From positions 1 through 53,007 of the forward strand of contig NZ_CADEAU010000002.1 of NCBI RefSeq assembly GCF_902825405.1: a stretch of 53,007 nucleotides of DNA, given 5' to 3'. The DNA is from Micromonospora maritima. Its GTDB lineage: Bacteria > Actinomycetota > Actinomycetes > Mycobacteriales > Micromonosporaceae. The notes below the pieces were generated by a model. The model had not been told where the DNA came from. It saw only the letters and a list, made by a program, of their open reading frames with translations, and ran no database searches. Within the stretch, counting starts at the first letter, position 1. Each line of letters begins with the position of its first letter. Below are positions 23,057 through 31,936 of this stretch, piece after piece. The translations under genes were made by a program, and so were the position numbers.

Positions 23057-25036
23057 ATGGGTGCCACGGAAATCGACCGGCCGGCGCCGGTCGCCCGCTA
23101 CGACGCGTCGTCCATCACGATCCTCTCGGGCCTGGACGCGGTGCGCCGCACCCCGTCCATGTACGTCGGATCGACCGGGCCCGAGGGCCTGCACCACCTG
23201 GTGTCCGAGCTGATCGACAACGCGGTCGACGAGTCCGAGGCCGGCTACTGCCGCACTCTCTCGGTGGTGCTGCGTGGGGACGGATCCTGCGTCGTCACCG
23301 ACGACGGGCGCGGCATCCCGGTCGACATCCATCCGGCGACCGGGCGGCCGGCCTGCGAGGTCCTGCTCACCACGCTGCACTCGGGGGGCAAGTTCGCCGG
23401 CGGCTCGTACGCCAACTCCGCCGGCCTGCACGGCGTGGGCCTGTCCTGCGTGAACGCGCTTGCCGAGTGGCTCGAACTCGACGTCTGGCGCGACGGTCGG
23501 CACCTGAGGCAGAGTTTCGCCCGTGGGCGCCAGGCCAGCGAGTTGACGGATCTGGGGCCGAGCGACAGGCGCGGCACGTCGATCGCCTTCAAGCCCGACC
23601 CGACGGTGCTGGACGCCGTCGAATTCTCCGCCGACGTGCTGGTGAACCGTCTGGAAGAGGTCGCCTTCCTGCACCCGGCCCTCACGGTCGAGATGCGCGA
23701 CGAGCGCACCGGCCGGCACGTGACGCTCAACCACAGCGGAGGCGTCGCGGCGTTCCTGGCGCATCGGGGCGGTGCCGCCACGCCCGTGCACGAGCAGCCG
23801 ATCGTGATCAGCGGGCAGTCCGGCTCGCTGGTCCTGGAGGCGGCCGTCCGGTGGACCGACGGCTACACCGAGGACGTCTGGAGCTTCGTCAACACGGTGC
23901 GTACCGAGCAGGGAGGCGCCCACATCGACGGTCTCCGGGCGGCCCTGGCCACCGTGATCAACCGACATGCCACCACCAACGGCCTGTTGGAAGGGCTGAA
24001 CCGCGAGAAGATCACCACGACCGACGTCCTGGAAGGGCTCACCGCGGTCGTCGCGATCCGGATGGCGCACCCGAAGTTCGACGGCCAGACCAAGCGACGC
24101 CTGCAGAGCCCCGAGGTCGGCTCCTTCGTGCAGGAGGCCGTGCAGGACGGGCTGCAGGGTCAGTTCGACGCCGATCCGGAACTGGCGCAACGGATCGTCC
24201 AACGCGTGCTGGACGCCTCCCGCGCCCGGCTCGCCGCCCGCCTGGCGACCCGGACGGCTCGGGTGCGCCAGCGCAAGATCGAGATCGACTACTCGGTCTA
24301 CCAGAAGCAGTTCGGCATCCGCTCGAAGAACTGGCACGACTCCTGTTCCTGGTTGGCCGACGACGGCCTGCTGGCACAGCACGCGGCGCTCTGCGACGTG
24401 CCGGAGAACGCCCGCATGCTGGACGTCTGCTGCGGCAGCGGTGTGGTGGGCGGCGCCTTCCGCGGCAAGGTCGGCGAGATGATCGGCCTGGACATCACGC
24501 CCGAGATGGTGAGCCTGGCCTCCACCCGGCTCGACAAGGTCTTTCAGGGCACGGTCTACGACCTGCCATTCGAGGACGCCAGTTTCGACCTCGTGGTCAA
24601 CCGGGAGGTGCTGCACCTGCTGCCCAGGCCGGAAGTGCCGGTGGCGGAGATCTTCCGGGTGCTGCGGCCGGGCGGGCAGTTCATCGTCGGTCAGATCGTC
24701 CCGTACGCCGACGAAGACGCCTTCTGGATGTTCCGCATTTTCAAGAAGAAGCAGCCACTGCTCTTTCAGATGTTCCGCGAGGAGGACTTCCGGCGCCTTC
24801 TGCTCGGTGCGGGATTCACGCTCGACAAGATGGAGGAATATTTCCTCTGGGAATCGATCGACAAATGGATCGACACCCACGAGACCACTCCCGAGCATCG
24901 CCAGCAGATCTACCGACTGTTCTACGACGCCCCGCCCGAGGTGCGTGCCGTGCACCCGTTCGAGGTGGCGGCCGACGGGTCGGTGCGGGACCGGTGGCGC
25001 TGGTGCGTGTACTCCCTGCGAAAGCCGGCGCAGTAG
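23057..25036 (+). CDS. GyrB-type GHKL ATPase/transducer fused to SAM methyltransferase (no Toprim)
   Basis: 659 aa in one uninterrupted frame from ATG 23057 (GGGGAGCG upstream). Residues ~15-235 form a GyrB GHKL ATPase with SELIDNAVDE (Glu 51, Asp 54, Asn 55), TDDGRG (81-86), GLHGVGLSCVNAL (123-135) and GTSIAF. Residues ~240-400 are the transducer, with the switch-lysine motif FDGQTK (Lys 346). Where GyrB has its Toprim domain (EGDSA, DxD) the protein switches at ~410-450 to a class I methyltransferase with LDVCCGSG (455-462) and GLDIT. All ATPase motifs are intact. It cannot be a gyrase subunit and is more likely an ATP-driven or ATP-gated modifying enzyme. The Arg matching the novobiocin contact (R136 in E. 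coli) seems present at ~151. Confidence 0.85.
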   Translation: MGATEIDRPAPVARYDASSITILSGLDAVRRTPSMYVGSTGPEGLHHLVSELIDNAVDESEAGYCRTLSVVLRGDGSCVVTDDGRGIPVDIHPATGRPACEVLLTTLHSGGKFAGGSYANSAGLHGVGLSCVNALAEWLELDVWRDGRHLRQSFARGRQASELTDLGPSDRRGTSIAFKPDPTVLDAVEFSADVLVNRLEEVAFLHPALTVEMRDERTGRHVTLNHSGGVAAFLAHRGGAATPVHEQPIVISGQSGSLVLEAAVRWTDGYTEDVWSFVNTVRTEQGGAHIDGLRAALATVINRHATTNGLLEGLNREKITTTDVLEGLTAVVAIRMAHPKFDGQTKRRLQSPEVGSFVQEAVQDGLQGQFDADPELAQRIVQRVLDASRARLAARLATRTARVRQRKIEIDYSVYQKQFGIRSKNWHDSCSWLADDGLLAQHAALCDVPENARMLDVCCGSGVVGGAFRGKVGEMIGLDITPEMVSLASTRLDKVFQGTVYDLPFEDASFDLVVNREVLHLLPRPEVPVAEIFRVLRPGGQFIVGQIVPYADEDAFWMFRIFKKKQPLLFQMFREEDFRRLLLGAGFTLDKMEEYFLWESIDKWIDTHETTPEHRQQIYRLFYDAPPEVRAVHPFEVAADGSVRDRWRWCVYSLRKPAQ

Positions 25037-26373
25037 TGGCCGGCGCGACGGCGTTGCCGCTCACCGCGCCCGGGCACGGGCGGTTGGCCGAGCTCCGTGA
25101 ACTGCGGGGGCCCGCCGTCTCGGACTTCACCTCGCGGGTGCGCTGCCTGATCGTGATCGTCTCCAGCTCGCGTGGCGGCTCGAGCATGCTCACCGAGATG
25201 CTGCGCAGCTCCGACGGGCTGGTGCACCTGCGGGCCGAGTTCAATCCCTTCCTGCGGATCGCCGGGCTGGACTTCCCGGCGAGCGGCACCGGCTCGGACG
25301 CCCTCGGGCCCGAGCACGTCCAGTGGCTGGACCCGGCGGTGCGCCAGGTGTTGGACCGGGAGCTCGCGCTGGACGCGGGCATGCCGGCGACGAGGATCGC
25401 CGACACCACCGAGTTCGAGCTGGACGCGGCGTGGCGGTTCTTCATCCAGTGGCCCCACCTCGACCTGGGGCTGGCCGAGTGGACCACTGTCGCCCGGGCG
25501 GTGCTCGGCCGGCTGCGGGAACGCCACGGGTGGGCCCCGGACGAGTTGCCGGACGTGGACGGCTTCCAGGCCGAGCTGATCGACGAGCTGCGGGCCCGGT
25601 CGTTTCCGGTCAACCCGCGCTTCTACGATCTGCCGGAACGGCTGTTCTCGCACGCCACCTGCCCCGACGGCCCGCCCGGGCCGTTCGTCATCGAGGAACC
25701 GCCGTTCGTGCTGCCCCGGCCGTGGCGCCGGGCCACCGCCGCCGACCTGGCCGCGAATCCTCTGGTCATCAAGGCGCCCAGCAACGCGTACCGGATGAAC
25801 TTCCTGCGCGCCCTGTTCCCCAACGCCCGGCTCCGGGTGCTCCACCTGACCCGCAACCCGGCCGCCTCGGTGAACGGCCTCTACGACGGTTGGCAGCACC
25901 CCGGCTTCCATGCGCACCGACTCGCCGACCCGCTGCGGATCAAGGACTACGCGTCGCACAGCGAAGAGGAACGCCACTGGTGGAAGTTCGACCTCCCGCC
26001 GGGCTGGGAGGCGCTGGCGGACCGTCCGCTGACCGACGTCTGTGCCTTCCAGTGGCGCTCCTGCCACGAGGCGATCCTCTCCGACGTCGCGAACGGTTCC
26101 GCGGACTACCTGCGGGTGCGGTTCGAGGACGTGATCCGGGGAGCCGACAGCCGGGTCCAGACGGTCCGGCGGATCGCCGACTGGCTCGGTGTGCCGTTCG
26201 ACGGTGGGTTCTCCCGCACCGTGCACGACGGGATCGGACCGGTCGTGGCGACCGCACCGCCGTCGCCGCACCGGTGGCGGCGACGCGCCCGGCTGATTCA
26301 TTCGTCACTCGACCAGCGGGTGCTGGCGACGGCCGAGGAACTGGGCTATGGATCTGAAGCCGACTGGATCTGA
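25036..26373 (+). CDS. second sulfotransferase-like protein
   Basis: 445 aa from GTG 25036, which shares one base with the preceding TAG. The 5'-phosphosulfate loop is SSSRGGSSML, and the 3' segment is TRNPAASVNGLYDGW. These are PAPS-binding features of the Sulfotransfer_3 type, but the protein is longer and only distantly similar to the enzyme at 11811. Long Trp-rich inserts between the motifs suggest a different acceptor. It probably sulfates a pathway intermediate, perhaps at a second position. The 3' end overlaps the deiminase-like gene by 26 nt, so translation is likely coupled. Confidence 0.8.
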   Translation: MAGATALPLTAPGHGRLAELRELRGPAVSDFTSRVRCLIVIVSSSRGGSSMLTEMLRSSDGLVHLRAEFNPFLRIAGLDFPASGTGSDALGPEHVQWLDPAVRQVLDRELALDAGMPATRIADTTEFELDAAWRFFIQWPHLDLGLAEWTTVARAVLGRLRERHGWAPDELPDVDGFQAELIDELRARSFPVNPRFYDLPERLFSHATCPDGPPGPFVIEEPPFVLPRPWRRATAADLAANPLVIKAPSNAYRMNFLRALFPNARLRVLHLTRNPAASVNGLYDGWQHPGFHAHRLADPLRIKDYASHSEEERHWWKFDLPPGWEALADRPLTDVCAFQWRSCHEAILSDVANGSADYLRVRFEDVIRGADSRVQTVRRIADWLGVPFDGGFSRTVHDGIGPVVATAPPSPHRWRRRARLIHSSLDQRVLATAEELGYGSEADWI

Positions 26374-27307
26374 GCGGAGTTCGCTCGGCGGTGCGGGCTG
26401 GGAGCCACGGCTGGCCGAGCACGCCGACGAGGTGTCCGGCGGCCTGGTCTGGGCCCGGTGCGGCCTCCGGTCCGAGGTCGCCCCGCTGGAGGCCGTGCTC
26501 GTCGCGCGCCCTCCCGACAGCCTCGGCGCCGTGGCCGACGCGGCCACGCAGCTGATGCGCGCTCCGGTCGACCTGGACGCCATCCGTAGGCAGGCGGACG
26601 GGATAGCCGCGGCCTTCGACCGGCACGGCGTCGACGTGCTGGTGGCGGAGCCGCCTCCGACGGCGCCGCCCAACGTGATCTTCATGCGTGACCTCTTCTT
26701 CATGACGCCGGCCGGGGCGGTGGTCGGCCGGACGGCCGCGCGGCAACGGGCCGGAGAGGAGCGGTACGCCGCGGAGGCGCTCTCCGCCGCCGGCGTGCCG
26801 ATCCTGGCCACGGTCACCGGACAGGCCCATTTCGAGGGCGCCGACGCGCTCTGGATAGCCGACGACACCGTCCTGCTCGGCCTGGGTTTCCGGACCGACG
26901 ACGGCGGCGCCCGGGTGGTCGGCCGGGTGCTGGGCGAGCAGGGCGTTCGAACGGTGTCGGCCCCGCTCGGACGGGGCGCGCAGCACCTGCTCGGGGTGGT
27001 CGTGCCGCTCGACGACCGGCTGGCGGCGGTGCGGTCCGCCGCAGCCGGCCCGGAACTGCGGGCCCTGCTCGACCGGTACGGCTACCGGCTGATCGAGCTG
27101 ACCGACGACGCCGACATGCTCGACGCCCGCGGCATGAACCTCGTGACGCTGGCGCCCGGCCACGTGTTGATGCCGAGCGGCGCCCCGGGGATCCGGGCCC
27201 GACTGGTCGCGGCCGGCGTGCGGGTCGACGAGGTCGATGTGGGCGAATATCTGAACGCGGACGGCGGGCTGGGTTGCCTGACCGGGATCGTGCGACGTCG
27301 ATGCTAG
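26348..27307 (+). CDS. arginine deiminase/DDAH/amidinotransferase-fold enzyme
   Basis: 319 aa from ATG 26348, with GAGGAA 7 nt upstream inside the previous gene. Pentein-fold motifs are IFMRD (Asp ~115), HFEGAD (Glu ~163), QHLLG (His ~213) and a C-terminal GGLGCLTG with nucleophilic Cys ~310. The His-Cys pair is intact. In arginine deiminases the His belongs to HLD, whose Asp grips the guanidinium group; here it is HLL, so the substrate may differ from arginine. Possible reactions are guanidine hydrolysis, amidino transfer, or acting on a guanidino/imidazole-like part of the product. The next gene starts 17 nt later. Confidence 0.82.
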   Translation: MDLKPTGSERSSLGGAGWEPRLAEHADEVSGGLVWARCGLRSEVAPLEAVLVARPPDSLGAVADAATQLMRAPVDLDAIRRQADGIAAAFDRHGVDVLVAEPPPTAPPNVIFMRDLFFMTPAGAVVGRTAARQRAGEERYAAEALSAAGVPILATVTGQAHFEGADALWIADDTVLLGLGFRTDDGGARVVGRVLGEQGVRTVSAPLGRGAQHLLGVVVPLDDRLAAVRSAAAGPELRALLDRYGYRLIELTDDADMLDARGMNLVTLAPGHVLMPSGAPGIRARLVAAGVRVDEVDVGEYLNADGGLGCLTGIVRRRC

Positions 27308-27324
27308 GCGAACCAGGGGGCACC

Positions 27325-28749
27325 ATGGCACACGCGGGCGAGTACGACCACGTCGTCTTCGTATCCATCGACACCATGCGCAGCGACGTGATGGGCGCCA
27401 ACCCGATGCCGCTGTGGCCGCTGCGGTATCCCGGCCTGCGCGCCCCGCGTACCCCGGTCCTCGACGACCTGGCCGGACAGGGCGCCTACTTCCCGAACAT
27501 GATCACGGCGGCGCCCTACACGGCCGCCGCGCACGGGTCGATCCTCACCGGGCAGTTCCCGATCCGGCACGGGCTGCACGAGTTCTACAACGGCCGCCTG
27601 CGCAGCCCCACGGTGTTCACCTACGGTCGCCGGGTCGGGCGCCGCACGGTGATGAACGTGGACTTCCCCATCATCCTCGGCCCGCAGCTCGGCTACACCC
27701 AGGACATCGACACCTACCTGACCGAGCGCGACGACGACTTCGTGGACGCGGTGGTCTCCGCCGAGTCCACGGTGGCGCTGGCCCACTTCGGCGGGGTGCA
27801 CCTGCCGTACGGCTTCCACAACCTGCGGTTCGGCGGTGACGCCTACCGGCGCAAGGTGGCCGAGCTGGAGGAGATGCTGCCGGCGGACGTGCCGCCGCTC
27901 ACGGATCAGCTGGTGGAGAGCTTCCGGGACGCGGAGGACACCGACCTGCTGCTGCGCTACAAGCGGGCGGTCAACCACTTCTACGCCGAGGGCTCCTACG
28001 ATCTGCTGTTCCAGCTCTACCTGGACGGGGTGGAGCACTTCCTGGCCAGCCGGTTCGAGCCGTTCCTGGAGAAGCTGACCGAGCGGGTGGCGCGTACCGG
28101 CAAGCGCATGCTGCTGGTGCTCTTCGCCGACCATGGGCACGAGTTCGACGCCCACTCGTACGGCCACTTCAACTCCATGAACGAGGGGGTCCTGCGGGTC
28201 CCCCTGATGGTCGTGGGTCCGGACGTCGCCCCCGGCACCTTCGTCAACCGGATCCGCACCGTGGACATCGCGCCCACGGTGATGGAGCTGGCCGGGATCC
28301 CGGTCCCGAGCACCGGCGTCTTCGACGGAGCGTCCCTGGCCGCGACCGTCCGGGGCAAGGAGCCGGCGCCCGAGGACCGGCCGGCCCTGGCCGAGGCGTA
28401 CACGTCGGACACCCGCGAGTTCGTCGCCTACCAGCAGCGGCAGCTGCGCGGCGAGCCCCCCGGCCCGCTCAAGCACGTCCTGGTCGGTCAGGCCGCCTAT
28501 CTGGACCAGCGGAAGCTGACCCGGGTCACGCGCCGCTACCAGCCGGGCTTCGCCGGGATCGACGAGGTGGACATCAGTCGGGTGGAACGGTTCGACGACC
28601 GGCGGGTGCCGCACGAGGACCCGGCAGCCGACCCGACCGACCTGCGCCAGCTGCTGGAGGACTACCGGGCGGCGTTGCAGCCACCGGTTCCGGTCTCCGC
28701 CGACGACACGGTTCGGCAGCAGCTGCGGGCCCTCGGCTACACGGTTTGA
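27325..28749 (+). CDS. alkaline-phosphatase-superfamily (sulfatase-like) hydrolase with Thr nucleophile
   Basis: 474 aa from ATG 27325 (AGGGGG upstream). Sulfatase-fold metal motifs are FVSIDTMRSD (~12-21) and LFADHGHEFDAH. At the formylglycine position (CxPxR...LLTG in true sulfatases) the sequence is TAAAHGSILTG, with Thr ~66 aligned to the Cys/Ser and His in place of Arg. Thr nucleophiles occur in phosphotransferase and phosphodiesterase members of the superfamily, so cleavage or transfer of a phosphate or sulfate ester are both open. There is no signal peptide, so it appears cytoplasmic. It forms a pair with the next gene. Confidence 0.85.
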   Translation: MAHAGEYDHVVFVSIDTMRSDVMGANPMPLWPLRYPGLRAPRTPVLDDLAGQGAYFPNMITAAPYTAAAHGSILTGQFPIRHGLHEFYNGRLRSPTVFTYGRRVGRRTVMNVDFPIILGPQLGYTQDIDTYLTERDDDFVDAVVSAESTVALAHFGGVHLPYGFHNLRFGGDAYRRKVAELEEMLPADVPPLTDQLVESFRDAEDTDLLLRYKRAVNHFYAEGSYDLLFQLYLDGVEHFLASRFEPFLEKLTERVARTGKRMLLVLFADHGHEFDAHSYGHFNSMNEGVLRVPLMVVGPDVAPGTFVNRIRTVDIAPTVMELAGIPVPSTGVFDGASLAATVRGKEPAPEDRPALAEAYTSDTREFVAYQQRQLRGEPPGPLKHVLVGQAAYLDQRKLTRVTRRYQPGFAGIDEVDISRVERFDDRRVPHEDPAADPTDLRQLLEDYRAALQPPVPVSADDTVRQQLRALGYTV

Positions 28750-28778
28750 CGCCCCCTCGACGAGCCAAGGAGCGCCTG

Positions 28779-29969
28779 ATGCAGCAGCCCAACATCATTT
28801 TCATCTCCCTCGACACGGTCCGGGCCGACGTCGCCTACTCCGGCAAGATGCCGGGAATCGAGCGGCTGCGTCGACAGGGCACGACGTTCCTGCAGGCGGT
28901 CTCGTCGTGTCCGTTGACGCCGGTCAGCCACGCCACCGTCTTCACCGGACTCCAGCCGCCCAACCACGGCATCCGACACCTGTTCCGGGAGCAGTTGCGG
29001 GCCGACGTGCCGACCCTGGCGGCACTGCTGAAGTCCGCCGGCTACGCCACCGGCGCCGTCGTGTCGTGCCCCGGTCTGAACACGTGGTACGGCATCAACC
29101 GCGGCTTCGACTTCTACGACGACGAGATCCCCAAGCTGCCGGACGGGCGCGACCCGCTGTCGGTCGGCGACGTCAAGCTGCGCGGTCTGGCCCTCAAGCG
29201 GGCCCCGCTGGTGGTCGACCGGGCGACCGAGTGGTTGTCCCGCCAGGAGTCCCCGTTCTTCCTCTTCGCGCACTTCTTCGACGCGCACTGGCCGTACGAG
29301 CCGCCGGAGGACGTGAACCCGGACGTCGCCAACCCGTACGAGGGCGAGGTCGCCTACTCCGACCACTACCTTCAGCTCCTGCTGTCCCGGATCGAGCAGA
29401 TGGGCCACGACCTGTCCTCCACCATCGTGGTCTGCTTCTCCGACCACGGCGAGGATCTCGGCGGCTGGTACCCCAACGACCACGCGGGCGACCGTGGCCA
29501 CCCCGAGGAGGAGGGCCATGGCTGTCTGCTCTTCGACGCCACCCAGCACGTCCCGCTGATCATTGCCGCGCCGGGCGTGACCGGTGGCGGCGAGGTGCAC
29601 AGCCAGGTCCGGCTCGTCGACATCATGCCGACCGTCCTGGAGATGCTGGGCCTGTCCGCACCGCCCTCCGACGGCAGCTCGCTCGTGGAGTTCTTCAAGG
29701 GCGACACCGGAGTGTCCCGCCCGGCCTACTCGGAGACCTTCTTCCCGGAGGAGAAGCGGGCGGCCAGCGGGTACTCCCACCTGCAGCCCCTCGGCTCGGT
29801 CCGCCTGGACGAGCCCGGCCGGCAGCGGCAGAAGATCATCTGGGCGCAGGGTGGCTCGGACGTCGAGGTGTTCGACCTGGTGGCCGACCCCGAGGAGATG
29901 AACGGCCTGTCGATGACCGGCGCGCCGACGGTCACGGCGACGCCCATCAGCCCAGCGGACGGAGCTTGA
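28779..29969 (+). CDS. second sulfatase-like alkaline-phosphatase-superfamily enzyme with Thr nucleophile
   Basis: 396 aa from ATG 28779; AAGGAG at 28767-28772 supports this start. Motifs are IIFISLDTVRAD (~6-17) and FSDHGED. The active-site stretch SSCPLTPVSHATVFTG aligns Thr ~47 with the formylglycine Cys. The visible Cys ~44 is three residues early and is not in a CxPxR motif. Soluble, no signal peptide. Its stop shares one base with the ATG of the next gene. With two sulfotransferases and a kinase in the cluster, it may remove or transfer a sulfate or phosphate group. It belongs to the same broad family as its neighbour, but the two are not close. Confidence 0.87.
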   Translation: MQQPNIIFISLDTVRADVAYSGKMPGIERLRRQGTTFLQAVSSCPLTPVSHATVFTGLQPPNHGIRHLFREQLRADVPTLAALLKSAGYATGAVVSCPGLNTWYGINRGFDFYDDEIPKLPDGRDPLSVGDVKLRGLALKRAPLVVDRATEWLSRQESPFFLFAHFFDAHWPYEPPEDVNPDVANPYEGEVAYSDHYLQLLLSRIEQMGHDLSSTIVVCFSDHGEDLGGWYPNDHAGDRGHPEEEGHGCLLFDATQHVPLIIAAPGVTGGGEVHSQVRLVDIMPTVLEMLGLSAPPSDGSSLVEFFKGDTGVSRPAYSETFFPEEKRAASGYSHLQPLGSVRLDEPGRQRQKIIWAQGGSDVEVFDLVADPEEMNGLSMTGAPTVTATPISPADGA

Positions 29970-31936
29970 TGCGGACCGCGCAGGCGCAGGGCGTCCGGTT
30001 CGTCACCGAGCAGGAATGGTTCACGGCCGCCGAAGGGTGGCAGCCCTCCGACCCGTTCCCGCTGGTCGAGGGGCCGGCCCTACGACGGTACGAGGAACTG
30101 CTGGCTCCCGCGCCGCTGCCGCCGGTGCAGAGGCTGGCCTGGCCCGGTGTCGTGGTGTCGTGCGGCTCGCGGCGGTCGGAGGTCGTCGGCGGGCTGTTGG
30201 CCGAGGCCACCGGCCGGGATCGACTGCACGTGGCCCCGGAGGAGATGCCGGCGGCGCTCGCGCGGCTGGGTGACTCGTACGTCGCGCTCGTCGGTCTGCT
30301 CACCGACCTCGACGCGATCGGCGACTGGCCCGCCTCGTGGCACGCCCGCGTCGGGGTGGTCACCGCCCGCGACCTCCCCGCCCTGGTGGCGCTCGTCTAT
30401 CGCACCCTGACCGTGGCGGCCGCGGCGGGGCCCGGCGTCGGCAGGCTCGTCCATCCGGTCATGCCGGGGGCGAGCCGCGCGGACGTGACGAGCATCGACG
30501 AGATCGACGCCCTGACCACCCGCGGCCACGGGTTGCTGGTGCTCAACAGTCACGGCCGGGAGTGCTGCGTACACCTGCCCGACGGTGTGGTGTGCGGCCG
30601 CTCGGACGCGCCGTCGGACGCCGCGCCGCCCGACGGTGCCGCGCCGCCCGGGGTACGTACGCCGTCCTGCCTCCGCGGGGGCGGGTGTTTCCGGCCCGAG
30701 TTGAGCCCTTCGCAGCGGGTGCCGGCCAGCTCCCTGCGGGGCACCGTCGTCCTCGCGCACGCCTGCGACGCGATCGCCTTCGGGGTCAACGCGCTGCCGC
30801 ACCGGGTCAGCGTGACGCTGGGGCTGCTGGAGGGGAACGCGGTCGCGGTGCTCGGCGCGGTCGGTCGCCACGAGCCCGACCCGGGTACGTCGGAGCGGAT
30901 GCTGTCGGGGATCGCCCGTGGTCTGCGCCCCGGTGACGTGCTGCGCGAGCTGAACGCGATGGCCGCCGGCGGCACCGGAGAGCTGACCCGCTTCGGGCTG
31001 CTCGGCGACCCGTCGCTCGCGCTGCCCGCGACCCTGGTCGCGGCCGCCGCCCAGGACCTCACCGCCACCGCCCCCGCCACCAGCGGCGGGGGCGGGGGCC
31101 AACCCGACGGGTCGGCGGCCGCGGCGGACCTCCTGACCCTGGGCGAGCACGTGATTCCGGCGATCGAGTCGCTGCCCTGGTTCGACGTGCCGATTCCGGA
31201 GCCGGCGCTGGCCGCGCTCGCCCACCGGGTACGTCACCTGTGGGCCGGGCTGCAGGGCGGAGTGCCCTCCACCTCCCTGGCCACCGCGGTCGCCGCGTGT
31301 CACGAGGAGCTGGCGAGCCTGCAGGCCCGGATCGTCGACGACTTCCTGGACACCGTGCACACCACCTGGTGGCAGTTCGGCGAATCGGCGGTCGCCGGCC
31401 TGCGGCAGACCGCCGCGCTTCCCGCGCCCTGCCCACACTGCGGACGTCGGTCCGCCGAGGAACTCCAGTTCCGGCACGGGCTGCGGGCTTCGGCGACCCT
31501 GGGGGTGCACTTCTGCCTGCGGTGCGGGCCGACCCGGTGGCGCACCGGTGAGGTGCCGGGGCTCCACCAGGCGACCCGCGCCGACCTTCTCGCCCACGAC
31601 GGCAGGGCCATGGCTCTGCCGCTGACGCTGCGCAACGACCGCCCCCAGCCGGTCTCGGTGGCTGTGGGTTTCGCCTTCGCGAACGGCTCGTACCACCGGC
31701 TGCCGGCCCCGCAGTCCTGGACGGTGCGGCTCGGACCGGGCGAGACGCGGGTGGTGACGGCGGACGGCCGGATGGGCACCCCCCGCGCGTACGACATGTT
31801 CGAGGGGGTCTTCGTCACCTGCGTCGACGGGCTCGTGACGGTGCTGCCGACCTGGGTCACGGTCGCCGTCGAGCCGAGTGGCACCCCCATCAGCCAGGCC
31901 ACGGAAAACAGTCAGGACAGTCATGTACGCGATTGA
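29969..31936 (+). CDS. caspase-fold (CHAT/C25-like) His-Cys protein with C-terminal zinc ribbon
   Basis: 655 aa from ATG 29969. Residues ~185-350 look like a CHAT/gingipain-type caspase fold: a strand ending LLVLNSHG (His ~195), then VVLAHACD (Cys ~266), and a terminal RFGLLGDPSLALP typical of C25/CHAT domains. A Gly/Ala linker, a helical region, and four paired cysteines (CPHC ~488-491, CLRC ~516-519) forming a zinc ribbon follow, then ~130 residues of beta-rich C-terminus. It is probably a cysteine peptidase or transpeptidase; the substrate is unknown. Overlapping genes on both sides (1 nt before, 14 nt with the ABC ATPase after) tie it to export. Catalytic assignment is by motif only. Confidence 0.65.
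   Translation: MRTAQAQGVRFVTEQEWFTAAEGWQPSDPFPLVEGPALRRYEELLAPAPLPPVQRLAWPGVVVSCGSRRSEVVGGLLAEATGRDRLHVAPEEMPAALARLGDSYVALVGLLTDLDAIGDWPASWHARVGVVTARDLPALVALVYRTLTVAAAAGPGVGRLVHPVMPGASRADVTSIDEIDALTTRGHGLLVLNSHGRECCVHLPDGVVCGRSDAPSDAAPPDGAAPPGVRTPSCLRGGGCFRPELSPSQRVPASSLRGTVVLAHACDAIAFGVNALPHRVSVTLGLLEGNAVAVLGAVGRHEPDPGTSERMLSGIARGLRPGDVLRELNAMAAGGTGELTRFGLLGDPSLALPATLVAAAAQDLTATAPATSGGGGGQPDGSAAAADLLTLGEHVIPAIESLPWFDVPIPEPALAALAHRVRHLWAGLQGGVPSTSLATAVAACHEELASLQARIVDDFLDTVHTTWWQFGESAVAGLRQTAALPAPCPHCGRRSAEELQFRHGLRASATLGVHFCLRCGPTRWRTGEVPGLHQATRADLLAHDGRAMALPLTLRNDRPQPVSVAVGFAFANGSYHRLPAPQSWTVRLGPGETRVVTADGRMGTPRAYDMFEGVFVTCVDGLVTVLPTWVTVAVEPSGTPISQATENSQDSHVRD

Noticed and set aside
23057-25036. 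Resistance-type GyrB as self-protection against a gyrase inhibitor
   Set aside because: Toprim is absent and a methyltransferase is attached, so the protein cannot replace GyrB; no other sign of a gyrase-targeting product was found.
28779-29969. Formylglycine-type sulfatase based on the Cys in SSCPLT
   Set aside because: The Cys is three residues too early and is not followed by x-P-x-R; Thr aligns with the nucleophile.
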